This document shows positions 55,756 to 64,000 of a stretch of 64,000 nt of DNA, piece by piece. Origin of the DNA: Vibrio sp. CB1-14 (GTDB lineage Bacteria > Pseudomonadota > Gammaproteobacteria > Enterobacterales > Vibrionaceae); assembly GCF_040412085.2 (NCBI RefSeq), contig NZ_CP115921.1, positions 1,426,001 through 1,490,000 on the forward strand, read 5' to 3'. Made by a program: the position numbers and the translations under genes. Every line of letters starts with the position of its first letter. Positions within the stretch are counted from its first letter, which is position 1. The notes under the pieces were generated by a model that searched no databases, was not told the origin of the DNA, and was given only the letters and a program-made list of their open reading frames with translations.

Positions 55756-57003
55756 ATGGAACGAGCGCAGCAACAGACAAAAGGTCAAAACAACGTATGC
55801 ATTGTCGCAGCTAAGCGCACACCGATGGGCAAGTTTCAGGGGGCGCTTTCACATATAAGTGCTACTGAGCTAGGCAGTGTTGCGATTGCGGATGCGATTG
55901 ACGCCGTTGGTATGACACCCAGTTTAGTGGATGAGGTATTAATGGGCTGTGTGCTCAGCGCAGGTTTGGGGCAGGCGCCCGCGCGGCAAGCAGCGATAGG
56001 AGCCGGCTTCGAAACCCATACGCCTTGTACAACAGTAAACAAAGTATGCGGTTCTGGGATGAAAGCTGTGATGCTTGCGAGTACTCAAATACAGGCGGGT
56101 GAAGCTGATTGTGTGGTAGCAGGCGGAATGGAAAGCATGAGTAATGCGCCGTACCTGCTAAATGGAGCTCGCTCAGGGCTGCGCATCGGTCACCATCAAA
56201 CCCATGACCATATGTTTACCGATGGTTTGCAAGACGCCTATGAGGGTGAACTTATGGGCGTGTTTGGACAGAGAACCGCGGACAAGCTCGGTTACAGTCG
56301 CCAGCAGATGGACAGTTGGGCAACACGCTCTGCGAGTCGAGCTAAGGATGCCGTCGGGAATCATCTTTTCCAATCTGAAATTTGTAACCTTACCTCGAGA
56401 GATGGCCATTTCATTGATGAAGATGAACTGCCCAATACCATCAAACTAGAGAAAATTCCTGCGCTTAAACCTGCTTTTAAAGTCAATGGTTCCATCACGG
56501 CGGCGAATTCCAGTGCGATCTCAGATGGCGCAGCAGCACTTGTGTTGATGAGTGAAAATAAGGCACTAGAGTTGGGTATGGCACCGGTGGCTGTGATCAA
56601 AGGGTTCACAACCACGGCTCGCCAGCCTTCGGAGTTCACCTTGGCACCTGTCGATGCAGTTCGAAAGCTGCTCGATAAGCTTCAATGGCAAAGCGGCGAT
56701 GTCGATTTATGGGAAATCAATGAGGCTTTCGCGGTGGTGACTCAGATTGCGATTGATACGCTAGGCTTAGATGAAGCAAAGGTCAACGTGAACGGTGGTG
56801 CTTGTGCATTAGGTCACCCGATAGGAGCCAGCGGCGCACGAATAGTAGTGACCTTGATACATGCATTGCAATCACGTGCAGCGAAGAGAGCTAGTGGTGA
56901 TCCTTTTAAAGGAATCGCTACGTTATGCATTGGCGGAGGTGAGGCGACCGCTATCGCGATAGAAGTTTCGCCAGTCGGAGTGGGCACTCAAAAAAGGGGG
57001 TGA
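55756..57003 (+). CDS. ivdA: Acetyl-CoA acetyltransferase (thiolase)
   Basis: 415 residues. The nucleophile is in CTTVNKVCGSGMKAVM, NEAFAVVT carries a catalytic-site residue, and GGACALGHPIGASGAR is the C-terminal thiolase signature. It carries out thiolytic cleavage at the end of isoleucine breakdown or acetoacetyl-CoA formation. GAGGAGGG precedes the ATG at 55756, so the upstream in-frame ATG at 55714 is not used. The TGA is directly followed by the mmsA ATG. It is the first gene of the ivd-type operon. Confidence 0.92.
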   Translation: MERAQQQTKGQNNVCIVAAKRTPMGKFQGALSHISATELGSVAIADAIDAVGMTPSLVDEVLMGCVLSAGLGQAPARQAAIGAGFETHTPCTTVNKVCGSGMKAVMLASTQIQAGEADCVVAGGMESMSNAPYLLNGARSGLRIGHHQTHDHMFTDGLQDAYEGELMGVFGQRTADKLGYSRQQMDSWATRSASRAKDAVGNHLFQSEICNLTSRDGHFIDEDELPNTIKLEKIPALKPAFKVNGSITAANSSAISDGAAALVLMSENKALELGMAPVAVIKGFTTTARQPSEFTLAPVDAVRKLLDKLQWQSGDVDLWEINEAFAVVTQIAIDTLGLDEAKVNVNGGACALGHPIGASGARIVVTLIHALQSRAAKRASGDPFKGIATLCIGGGEATAIAIEVSPVGVGTQKRG

Positions 57004-58497
57004 ATGATGAATAAAATAGCCAACTTTATCGATGGTAATGCTGTTGTATCACGAGCGAGTGAATGGATAGATGTAACCAATCCCGCTACCAACGACTTGC
57101 TTGGCATGGTACCGATGACGCCAACAGATGAAATACAAGGTGCGATCGAACAGGCGCTAAGTGCTCAAATGCACTGGAAAGAAGTCGCGATATCAGAGCG
57201 GGCGCGATTGATGCTCCGGTACCAGCATCTGCTTAAAGAGCGGCACGACGAAATAGCCACCTTACTGTCGAAAGAAACGGGAAAAACCTTAGCCGATGCT
57301 AAAGGTGATGTATGGCGTGGAATCGAGGTCGTAGAGCAAGCCGCCAATGTCGCCAGCAATATGATGGGAGAAACGGTAGAAAACGTCGCTACTGACATTG
57401 ATAGCTACTCGCTCATTCAACCTCTTGGCGTATGCTGCGGCATCACTCCATTCAATTTTCCCGCGATGATCCCCTTATGGATGTTTCCCATCGCTATTGC
57501 AGCGGGTAATGCATTTATTCTCAAACCTTCTGAACAAGTTCCGCTGACTGCCGTCCGTTTAGCTGAGTTATTCCATGAAGCGGGCGCGCCGCCAAGCCTT
57601 CTTCAGGTGGTGCATGGCGGCAAAGTACAAGTCGACTTCTTACTCTCCCACCAGGCGATTCAAGCGGTCTCATTTGTTGGTTCAGTCCCAACTGCTCAAT
57701 ACATATATCAAACGGCAACGGCCAATCACAAGCGAGTACAAGCGTTTGCCGGGGCGAAAAATCATATGGTTGTGATGCCAGATGCCAATAAAGCGCAGGT
57801 CATAAACAACTTGGTTGGTTCTTCTGTTGGTGCTGCCGGGCAACGCTGTATGGCGATATCTGTAGCCGTGTTTGTCGGCAGCGCCAAGGAGTGGATTGTA
57901 GAGCTTGCTGCGGAAATGGCGAAAATAAAGCCGGGACTATGGGATGATCCCGAGGTCGCCTATGGACCGTTAATAAGCCAGCAAGCAAAACTGCGAGTGG
58001 TCAATTTGATCGAATCAGGCAAGAAACAAGGTGCTTACTGCTTACTTGACGGTTCAGACTGCATGGTTGAAGGTGCTCCGCAAGGAAACTGGCTAGGCCC
58101 CACCTTGTTTAGCGGGGTTAACACCGATATGGAGATCTACCAGCAAGAGATTTTCGGGCCAGTATTGGTGTGTATTGAAGTGGGCTCTTTGGATGATGCT
58201 ATTGCACTAGTGAATGCCAACCCTTACGGCAACGGGACGTCAATTTTCACTGCGAGCGGCGCGGCGGCCAGAAAGTATCAGCATCAGATCTTAGTCGGGC
58301 AAGTGGGTATAAATGTACCGATACCCGTGCCTTTACCCTTCTTCTCGTTCACAGGTTGGCGCGGCAGTTTTTATGGAGATTTGCACGCTTACGGAAAGCA
58401 AGCCGTGCGATTTTATACCGAGACTAAAACTGTCACCGCGCGTTGGTTCGATGACGATATTCCGGATGGACCAAACTTAACCATTCAGCTTCGCTAA
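57004..58497 (+). CDS. mmsA: Methylmalonate-semialdehyde dehydrogenase (CoA-acylating)
   Basis: 497 residues. Aldehyde dehydrogenase fold with [51 protein letters not shown] and catalytic Cys282 in GQRCMA. The substrate-loop pattern matches MmsA, which converts methylmalonate semialdehyde to propionyl-CoA in valine breakdown. It starts immediately after the thiolase stop (translational coupling is likely). Confidence 0.94.
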   Translation: MMNKIANFIDGNAVVSRASEWIDVTNPATNDLLGMVPMTPTDEIQGAIEQALSAQMHWKEVAISERARLMLRYQHLLKERHDEIATLLSKETGKTLADAKGDVWRGIEVVEQAANVASNMMGETVENVATDIDSYSLIQPLGVCCGITPFNFPAMIPLWMFPIAIAAGNAFILKPSEQVPLTAVRLAELFHEAGAPPSLLQVVHGGKVQVDFLLSHQAIQAVSFVGSVPTAQYIYQTATANHKRVQAFAGAKNHMVVMPDANKAQVINNLVGSSVGAAGQRCMAISVAVFVGSAKEWIVELAAEMAKIKPGLWDDPEVAYGPLISQQAKLRVVNLIESGKKQGAYCLLDGSDCMVEGAPQGNWLGPTLFSGVNTDMEIYQQEIFGPVLVCIEVGSLDDAIALVNANPYGNGTSIFTASGAAARKYQHQILVGQVGINVPIPVPLPFFSFTGWRGSFYGDLHAYGKQAVRFYTETKTVTARWFDDDIPDGPNLTIQLR

Positions 58498-58537
58498 GCT
58501 CGAGCTTTTTCAAGTAACTAGGAATAAGGAGCAAGGT

Positions 58538-59692
58538 ATGGATTTTGAACTCAACGAAGATCAAAGGGCTTTTGCAGATACGGCTCAGCAGTTTGCGATG
58601 GATAATCTCCTTCCAAATGCCAGTCGTTGGGATGCCGACTGCCACTTTCCTAAAGAGATCCTTAAACAGGCGGGCGAGCTGGGATTTCTGAGTCTCTATA
58701 CCCGTGAGGAGCAAGGCGGGTTGGGTTTGAGCCGTCTTGACTCATCGATCATTTTTGAACAGTTAGCCATGGGCTGCACGTCGACGACCGCCTTTATGAC
58801 GATTCACAACATGGTGACTTGGATGGTGGCCAGTTTTGCCAATGATGAAACTCGCGAGCAGTTCGTACCCAAACTGCTGACTGGTGAGTGGCTTGGATCC
58901 TATTGCTTAACTGAGCCTGAAGCGGGTTCTGATGCTGCGTCGCTAAAAACTACAGCAGTGAAACAAGGTGACAACTATATTTTAAATGGTTCTAAAGCCT
59001 TTATTTCTGGCGCTGGTGATACTGAGGCGCTGGTGGTCATGGCGCGAACCGGTGACTCAGGTGCTAAAGGTATTTCCGCTTTTGTGCTAGATGCAACAGG
59101 CGAAGGCATTAGCTATGGGCGCAAAGAGCCCAAAATGGGCTGGAACAGTCAGCCCACAAGAGCGATCACGTTTGACAATGTTGTCGTTCCAGCCAGACAA
59201 ATTCTAGGCCAAGAGGGTGAGGGTTTTACCTTTGCGATGAAGGGACTGGATGGCGGGCGAATTAATATCGCCACGTGCTCGGTAGGTACTGCGCAGCACG
59301 CCCTAAACCTCGCTATTCAATATTTGCGAGAGCGTAAGCAGTTCGGTAAACCGCTTGCAAGCTTTCAAGCGTTGCAATTCAATGTTGCAGACTTAGTTAC
59401 AGAGCTGGTGGCAGCGCGGCAAATGGTTCGATTGGCTGCGTTTAAGCTTGACCACGGACATGAGGATGCCACCACGTATTGTGCGATGGCAAAACGTTTT
59501 GCTACCGATGTGGGCTTTAAGGTGTGTGATGGTGTATTGCAGCTATTTGGTGGCTACGGTTATATCAAAGAGTATTCGTTAGAGCGGCATTTTCGCGACG
59601 TTCGTGTCCACCAAATCTTAGAAGGTACTAACGAAATCATGCGGCTGATCATCGCTAGACGCGTTTTAAGAGATGATGACTCGATACTATAG
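58538..59692 (+). CDS. ivdC: Acyl-CoA dehydrogenase, isobutyryl/2-methylbutyryl-CoA type
   Basis: 384 residues. GLSRLDSSIIFEQLAMGCTSTTAFMTIHNM is a marker of the short/branched-chain group, followed by SYCLTEPEAGSDAASLKT, KAFISGAGDTEALVVMART, and the C-terminal LEGTNEIMRLIIARR. FAD-dependent alpha,beta-oxidation of branched acyl-CoA. Part of the same rightward operon. Confidence 0.9.
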   Translation: MDFELNEDQRAFADTAQQFAMDNLLPNASRWDADCHFPKEILKQAGELGFLSLYTREEQGGLGLSRLDSSIIFEQLAMGCTSTTAFMTIHNMVTWMVASFANDETREQFVPKLLTGEWLGSYCLTEPEAGSDAASLKTTAVKQGDNYILNGSKAFISGAGDTEALVVMARTGDSGAKGISAFVLDATGEGISYGRKEPKMGWNSQPTRAITFDNVVVPARQILGQEGEGFTFAMKGLDGGRINIATCSVGTAQHALNLAIQYLRERKQFGKPLASFQALQFNVADLVTELVAARQMVRLAAFKLDHGHEDATTYCAMAKRFATDVGFKVCDGVLQLFGGYGYIKEYSLERHFRDVRVHQILEGTNEIMRLIIARRVLRDDDSIL

Positions 59693-59720
59693 CGGCTAAG
59701 TAAACCAAAGGAGAATGGTT

Positions 59721-60503
59721 ATGTCAGAAGCGACACTCATTCCACATACCATTGAAGGGCATGTTGCAACGATTACTATCGACAACCCGCCAGCCAATAC
59801 TTGGACGGTGGAGAGTTTAGTGGCACTTAAGCAGCTTGTCGGTGAGCTTAATCGAAACCGAGAAGTCTATGCATTGCTGATTACCGGACAAGGCAACAAG
59901 TTCTTCTCCGCAGGTGCGGATTTGAATGTGTTTGCTGCTGGCGACAAGGAGAGTGCGTGCCGCATGTCTCGCGTTTTTGGGGAAGCGTTTGAAGCACTGT
60001 CTAACTTTCGTGGTGTCTCAATTGCAGCGATTAATGGGTATGCCATGGGAGGCGGACTTGAAGTTGCTTTAGCTTGTGATATTCGAATTGCTGAGGAGCA
60101 CGCAGTGATGGCGCTGCCTGAAGCCAAGGTTGGCCTACTGCCGTGTGCAGGCGGCACCCAGAACTTAACCGCTTTAGTGGGAGAAGGCTGGGCGAAGCGG
60201 ATCATCTTGTGCGGCGAGAAGATTGATGCGTCAAAAGCCCTCCAAATCAAACTGGTAGAGGAGGTGGTGAATTCGGGAGAGGTGTTAACCGCCGCCACTA
60301 ATCTTGCTAATCAAGTTGCCCATCAATCACCGTCTTCAGTCACTGCTTGTAAAACTCTAATTCAAAATAATCGCCAGCATTTTATCGGTCATGGGCTGGT
60401 CAAAGAGCGCGAGTTGTTCATTCAGCTGTTTGATACCGAAGATCAACGAGAAGGCGTTAACGCCTTTTTAGAAAAACGCGCACCACAATGGAAAAATCGT
60501 TAG
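59721..60503 (+). CDS. ivdD: Enoyl-CoA hydratase
   Basis: About 260 residues of crotonase fold with FFSAGADLNVF, AINGYAMGGGLEVALACDIRIAE and MALPEAKVGLLPCAGGTQNL. The last holds the catalytic Glu and is closest to short-chain/methacrylyl-CoA hydratases. The start at 59721 follows GGAG with 7-base spacing; the ATG at 59715 is too close. Hydrates methacrylyl- or tiglyl-CoA. Confidence 0.88.
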   Translation: MSEATLIPHTIEGHVATITIDNPPANTWTVESLVALKQLVGELNRNREVYALLITGQGNKFFSAGADLNVFAAGDKESACRMSRVFGEAFEALSNFRGVSIAAINGYAMGGGLEVALACDIRIAEEHAVMALPEAKVGLLPCAGGTQNLTALVGEGWAKRIILCGEKIDASKALQIKLVEEVVNSGEVLTAATNLANQVAHQSPSSVTACKTLIQNNRQHFIGHGLVKERELFIQLFDTEDQREGVNAFLEKRAPQWKNR

Positions 60504-60511
60504 GAGGCGTC

Positions 60512-61681
60512 ATGTCTACAACCAGTTCAACGTCAAATTCGTCGCTAGCGACTCAGGACACAGTTCGATTTCAAGAAATCGTTTGTAGTGACCAACAGAG
60601 CAAAATTGCCGTTGCGACCTTATGTAATCCCAAAGCTCTCAACGCCCTAACTCAGAACATGTTGGTATTGCTTAATGACCAACTTGATAAGTGGCACGAC
60701 GATGACGCGGTACTATGCGTAATACTGAACGGTGAAGGAGAGAAAGCCTTCTGTGCCGGTGGTGATGTGCGTACTTTGCATGACAAGATGAAGCACGCGC
60801 CAATAGAAGATGCCAAAGCCTATGCAGAAGCGTTTTTTGGCACTGAATATCAATGCGATTATCTCATCCACACTTACACCAAACCTATTATTGCATGGGG
60901 CGAAGGCATCGTAATGGGGGGTGGAATGGGGCTCTTTATGGGCGCGTCTCACAAAGTGGTGACGCCAGATTCGCGACTTGCCATGCCAGAGATTCATATC
61001 GGTTTGTTTCCCGATGTCGGCGCGACCTATTTTTTGAACCGTCTCGACGATGACATTGGTTTGTTCCTTGGACTCACGGGCGTAATGATGAACGGCACCG
61101 ACGCTCTCGACGTTAGACTTGCCGATCATATGAACGCGCCTGCGGATAAACAAAAGCTATTGCATCAATTGCAGCAAACGGATTGGAACAGCATCGAAGA
61201 CAGCTATGACTACTTAACAGAAGTACTCTCAGAGCTTGCAGACAATGCCAACATAGCTAAACCTGCTACTCATCTTCTGCCTCTTATTCCCGACATTCAA
61301 CGCGCTTGTGCGTCTGATACCCTTGAGGAGGTGTTTGATAACATTCAGGCACTACCTTGTAACGAAAAATGGATGCAAGCGGCTCAGCGAAATTTGATGG
61401 ATGGCAGTCCAATTACCGCGCATATTTGTTTTCGCCAGTTAAAACAGTATCACCAGTTGTCCCTTGCCGATTGTTTTAGGCTTGAGCTGATTTTGGGGCT
61501 CCGCAGCGTCGAGTTTGGTGAATTTCAGGAAGGGGTGCGCGCACGCTTAGTGGACAAGGACGGTTTGCCCAACTGGACATATGCGCACATCAGTCAAGTG
61601 CCAAAGTCAGTGATCGACAATTTGTTCACTTCACTGTGGCGTGAGCAAGAGCATCCTCTTGCGATGCTAGGGCATCATTAA
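60512..61681 (+). CDS. ivdE: 3-hydroxyisobutyryl-CoA hydrolase
   Basis: 389 residues, longer than a plain hydratase. Crotonase core with KAFCAGGDVRTLHDKM, WGEGIVMGGGMGLFMGASHKVV and AMPEIHIGLFPDVGATYFLNRL, plus the extended C-terminal helical part of HIBYL-CoA hydrolases (ITAHICFRQLKQ, EFQEGVRARLVDKD). It removes CoA from 3-hydroxyisobutyryl-CoA, a step peculiar to valine catabolism. GGAGG precedes ATG 60512. Confidence 0.9.
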   Translation: MSTTSSTSNSSLATQDTVRFQEIVCSDQQSKIAVATLCNPKALNALTQNMLVLLNDQLDKWHDDDAVLCVILNGEGEKAFCAGGDVRTLHDKMKHAPIEDAKAYAEAFFGTEYQCDYLIHTYTKPIIAWGEGIVMGGGMGLFMGASHKVVTPDSRLAMPEIHIGLFPDVGATYFLNRLDDDIGLFLGLTGVMMNGTDALDVRLADHMNAPADKQKLLHQLQQTDWNSIEDSYDYLTEVLSELADNANIAKPATHLLPLIPDIQRACASDTLEEVFDNIQALPCNEKWMQAAQRNLMDGSPITAHICFRQLKQYHQLSLADCFRLELILGLRSVEFGEFQEGVRARLVDKDGLPNWTYAHISQVPKSVIDNLFTSLWREQEHPLAMLGHH

Positions 61682-61747
61682 CTCGCGCAGACAAATAGTG
61701 CATCTCGTTTAAACCAACGATGAATTGAAACAGCCAAGGAGGTTGTG

Positions 61748-62662
61748 ATGAGTCAGCCAACAGACACGAAGGTTGCATTTATTGGACTAGGAAACATGGG
61801 CAGTCCAATGGCAAATAACTTGCTCAAAGCGGGCTTTAGCGTGCAAGTTTACGACCGAGTGTCCGCATTATCGCAACCTCTTGGGGAGAAGGGTGCTCAC
61901 GTTTGTCATAGCTTGGAGCAGGTGCTCGATTCGGCGAACGTCGTTGTCACCATGCTCCCGGCTAGTGAGCATGTCAAAGCGGTTTATCTGGGCTGCGATG
62001 ATGAGAAAGGCATGATTGAACTAGCCTCGAGCGATGTTTTTCTTATTGACTGTTCAACCATTGATCCTGACTCTGCGCGCCTAGTTTCAAGAGAAGCTCA
62101 AAACAAAGGGTTGGAGTTTGTCGATGCCCCTGTGTCCGGTGGCGTTGCTGGTGCTGCTGCAGGAACGCTTACGTTTATCGTTGGTGGCAGCGATGAAGGG
62201 TTTGCCAAAGCGAATAACCTGTTGTCTTTCATGGGTAAAAATGTGTTTCATGCGGGCAAAGCGGGTGATGGGCAAATGGCCAAAATTTGCAACAATCTGA
62301 TCCTCGGCTCTGTCATGACAGCGACTTGTGAATCCCTTAGTCTTGGTGTGGATAACGGTCTCAATCCTGAGGTGTTATCGAATATTATTTTGCAAAGCTC
62401 TGGCAGAAACTGGGTTTTAGAACTATATAACCCTTGTCCGGGGGTGATTGAGCACGCGCCAGCGAGTGCCCAATATACTCCCGGTTTTATGTGTAAGTTG
62501 ATGTCAAAAGATTTGGGGCTTGGGCTAGAAGCGGCAAAAATGAGCCAGTCTTCGGTGCCTATGGGAGCGTTAGCTCATAGTCTCTACGCACTCCATAACC
62601 GAAACGGAAATGCGGAATTGGATTTCTCGAGTCTTTTTGAGTTTTTTCGCAATAAGCAGTAG
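61748..62662 (+). CDS. mmsB: 3-hydroxyisobutyrate dehydrogenase
   Basis: 304 residues. NAD-binding GLGNMGSPMANNLLKAGF, substrate loop DAPVSGGVAGAAAGTLTFIVGG and the catalytic Lys in GQMAKICNNLILG. It oxidises 3-hydroxyisobutyrate to methylmalonate semialdehyde, which is the MmsA substrate. AGGAGG precedes the ATG. It follows the hydrolase in the pathway order. Confidence 0.94.
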   Translation: MSQPTDTKVAFIGLGNMGSPMANNLLKAGFSVQVYDRVSALSQPLGEKGAHVCHSLEQVLDSANVVVTMLPASEHVKAVYLGCDDEKGMIELASSDVFLIDCSTIDPDSARLVSREAQNKGLEFVDAPVSGGVAGAAAGTLTFIVGGSDEGFAKANNLLSFMGKNVFHAGKAGDGQMAKICNNLILGSVMTATCESLSLGVDNGLNPEVLSNIILQSSGRNWVLELYNPCPGVIEHAPASAQYTPGFMCKLMSKDLGLGLEAAKMSQSSVPMGALAHSLYALHNRNGNAELDFSSLFEFFRNKQ

Positions 62663-62675
62663 AAGGGAGAAGTAA

Positions 62676-63434
62676 ATGGAGCTTGAACAGAGCGTTATCG
62701 CTATTACTGGTGCAGGACAAGGATTAGGTCAAACTATGGCGACTAGCTTAGCTCAGCAAGGAGCGAGCTTAGCACTGCTCGATGTCAATCAAGACGCCTT
62801 AACAGAGACAAAAGAACTTTGTGAGGCATTTGGGGTAAAAGCGCAAACTTATCAGGTCGATGTCACCAATGAAGAGCAAGTTGAAACTGTATTTCGTGAC
62901 ATTGTCACGGAATTTGGCTCTTTGAATGGTTTAGTCAATAATGCTGGTATCCTGCGAGATGGTATGTTGGTTAAATCGAGAGATGGCGAAATCAGTAAAA
63001 TGTCTCTAGGTGATTTCAATGCAGTGATCAACGTGAATCTGACCGGCACGTTTTTGTGCGGTCGTGAAGCAGCGGTGCAGATGATTGAGTCCGATTCACG
63101 TGGTGTCATTATTAATATTTCCAGCGTGTCGAGAGCAGGCAACATGGGGCAAACCAACTACGCGGCTTCCAAAGCAGCAGTCGCGACGATGTCATCCGTA
63201 TGGGGTAAAGAACTTGCTCGCTACGGCATCCGTTCTGTTGCTATTGCACCTGGCGTTGTGGAGACTTCGATGACAGCCTCGATGAAACCAGAAGCGCGTG
63301 AACGTCTGGAAAATATGGTACCAGTACGTCGAATGGCGGATCCAACAGAGATTGCTCATACCGTACGTTTCATTTTGGAAAATGAGTACGTTAATGGCCG
63401 AGTGATTGAAGTTGATGGTGGGTTGGTTATTTAA
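62676..63434 (+). CDS. ivdG: SDR dehydrogenase, 3-hydroxy-2-methylbutyryl/acyl-CoA type
   Basis: 252 residues. Short-chain dehydrogenase with cofactor motif TGAGQGLGQ, NNAG, active-site Ser in ISSVS, YAASK and a C-terminal VIEVDGG. The FabG-like sequence in a valine/isoleucine operon fits IvdG, the 3-hydroxyacyl-CoA dehydrogenase acting on 3-hydroxy-2-methylbutyryl-CoA. It is the last gene of the operon. No clear terminator follows within 130 bases. Confidence 0.87.
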   Translation: MELEQSVIAITGAGQGLGQTMATSLAQQGASLALLDVNQDALTETKELCEAFGVKAQTYQVDVTNEEQVETVFRDIVTEFGSLNGLVNNAGILRDGMLVKSRDGEISKMSLGDFNAVINVNLTGTFLCGREAAVQMIESDSRGVIINISSVSRAGNMGQTNYAASKAAVATMSSVWGKELARYGIRSVAIAPGVVETSMTASMKPEARERLENMVPVRRMADPTEIAHTVRFILENEYVNGRVIEVDGGLVI

Positions 63435-63564
63435 AGCGAGATGTTAACTGTAAGATGAGTACAGTCCCTTGGATGATTTATGGGGGGCTGCTTTTCTTTT
63501 AAAGAACCGGTTGATTGTTCGGTTGGATTGAGCAAGTGCATCCGTGCACTTAGTCATTGAGGTA

Positions 63565-64000
63565 TTAGAAGCGGTAATCGATACCAAAGTAAACCGCAGA
63601 CAATGAATATTCGTGCTTTGAAATGACGGACACGTATTCGGCGTTTAATCCTAAATCATCTGCTATTTCGTAACGTGCGCCGAGACCAAAGCTAGGGCTG
63701 CTGATGTTTCTACTACCGTTTGAAAAAACGTCTCCACCTTTAGCATTGGTAAAGCCAGCAAGGCCATAAACTTCAAATCCTGGATCGATTTCGTAGCTGC
63801 CGCGCACATATAGGCTGCTGTAAGATCTAAGGTCATTGATATAGCTATCATGGCTATCAACACCGCCAAAACGATATTCCGCGCCAATATTGTCGTTAAA
63901 TCGATAACCAGCCATTAAATATCCAGTACCGGTGCTTGCATCATTAACGATACTTTGTTGGTTTCCATAACCAATACTTGCTCCGGCATACAAACCTTGT
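63565..64000 (-). CDS. Outer-membrane beta-barrel protein, partial
   Basis: The frame is open to the window end on the minus strand, so the N-terminus and signal are missing. The visible 145 residues are alternating aromatic/hydrophobic beta-strands (YLMAGYRFNDNIGAEYRFG, FEVYGLAGFTNAKGG, GLGARYEIADDLGLNAEYV), ending in the OMP recognition signal YFGIDYRF. It looks like an 8-stranded OmpX/OmpA-like barrel. Function unknown. Confidence 0.85.
   Translation of the reverse strand, partial: QGLYAGASIGYGNQQSIVNDASTGTGYLMAGYRFNDNIGAEYRFGGVDSHDSYINDLRSYSSLYVRGSYEIDPGFEVYGLAGFTNAKGGDVFSNGSRNISSPSFGLGARYEIADDLGLNAEYVSVISKHEYSLSAVYFGIDYRF

Noticed and set aside
63534..63551. Hairpin AAGTGCA/TGCACTT near the outer-membrane gene end
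   Set aside because: No T-run on either strand, so not called a terminator.

Overview
The window reads as a chromosomal segment of a Vibrio-like gammaproteobacterium. The grounds are a NupC/CNT transporter of the Vibrio type, a DeaD helicase with a long RGG tail, clustered leucine/valine catabolism genes under a LiuR-type regulator, moderate GC and short intergenic regions with strong rho-independent terminators. From memory, pullulanase, ravA/viaA, deaD, a second ackA, rhlE and rnb often sit on the second chromosome in vibrios. That placement is an inference. No phage, insertion sequence, integron, CRISPR array or rRNA operon was seen.

Layout. 1-9228: the tail of a secreted protein, a translationally coupled tldD-tldE pair, a small DUF6435-type gene, a U32-family protein, and a lipase plus lipoprotein pair resembling a toxin/immunity module. 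9229-20493: an exported intradiol dioxygenase, YitT, a MerR regulator with a quinone-reductase-like flavoprotein, two membrane proteins, acpH, rhlE, a nitroreductase remnant, yjeH, a cytochrome c, ltaE and a NUDIX hydrolase. 20686-25517: viaA, ravA and a second viaA, in which the upstream viaA copy has its own terminator and ravA a new promoter. 25601-31199: CNT transporter, LysR regulator, and two copies of a tRNA-Cys transcription unit flanking a photolyase and a PspB-like membrane protein. 31200-45357: pullulanase lipoprotein, YbjQ, a lone PstS, rnb, deaD with an upstream Phe-rich mini-ORF, ackA behind several FNR-like boxes, a patatin and a cysteine-synthase-like enzyme.

45358-50644 is the most unusual part: an operon of HupE (nickel permease), HypB, a 900-residue iron-sulfur/flavin fusion protein and HypA, followed by a small monooxygenase. 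No [NiFe] hydrogenase structural gene or other hyp gene is present. A perfect 16-bp palindrome lies just upstream of hupE. The large protein may be the client or electron-transfer partner of a nickel-dependent process.

50616-63434 is branched-chain amino acid catabolism. A leftward liuR-liuA-liuB-liuC-liuE operon (leucine) faces a rightward operon of thiolase, mmsA, acyl-CoA dehydrogenase, enoyl-CoA hydratase, 3-hydroxyisobutyryl-CoA hydrolase, mmsB and an SDR (valine/isoleucine). A MerR-type promoter with an ACGT-centred palindrome lies between them. The biotin-carrying alpha subunit of methylcrotonyl-CoA carboxylase (liuD), normally between liuC and liuE, is missing. A 7-codon mini-ORF with ATGA overlaps on both sides sits in its place. 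The window ends inside an outer-membrane beta-barrel gene.
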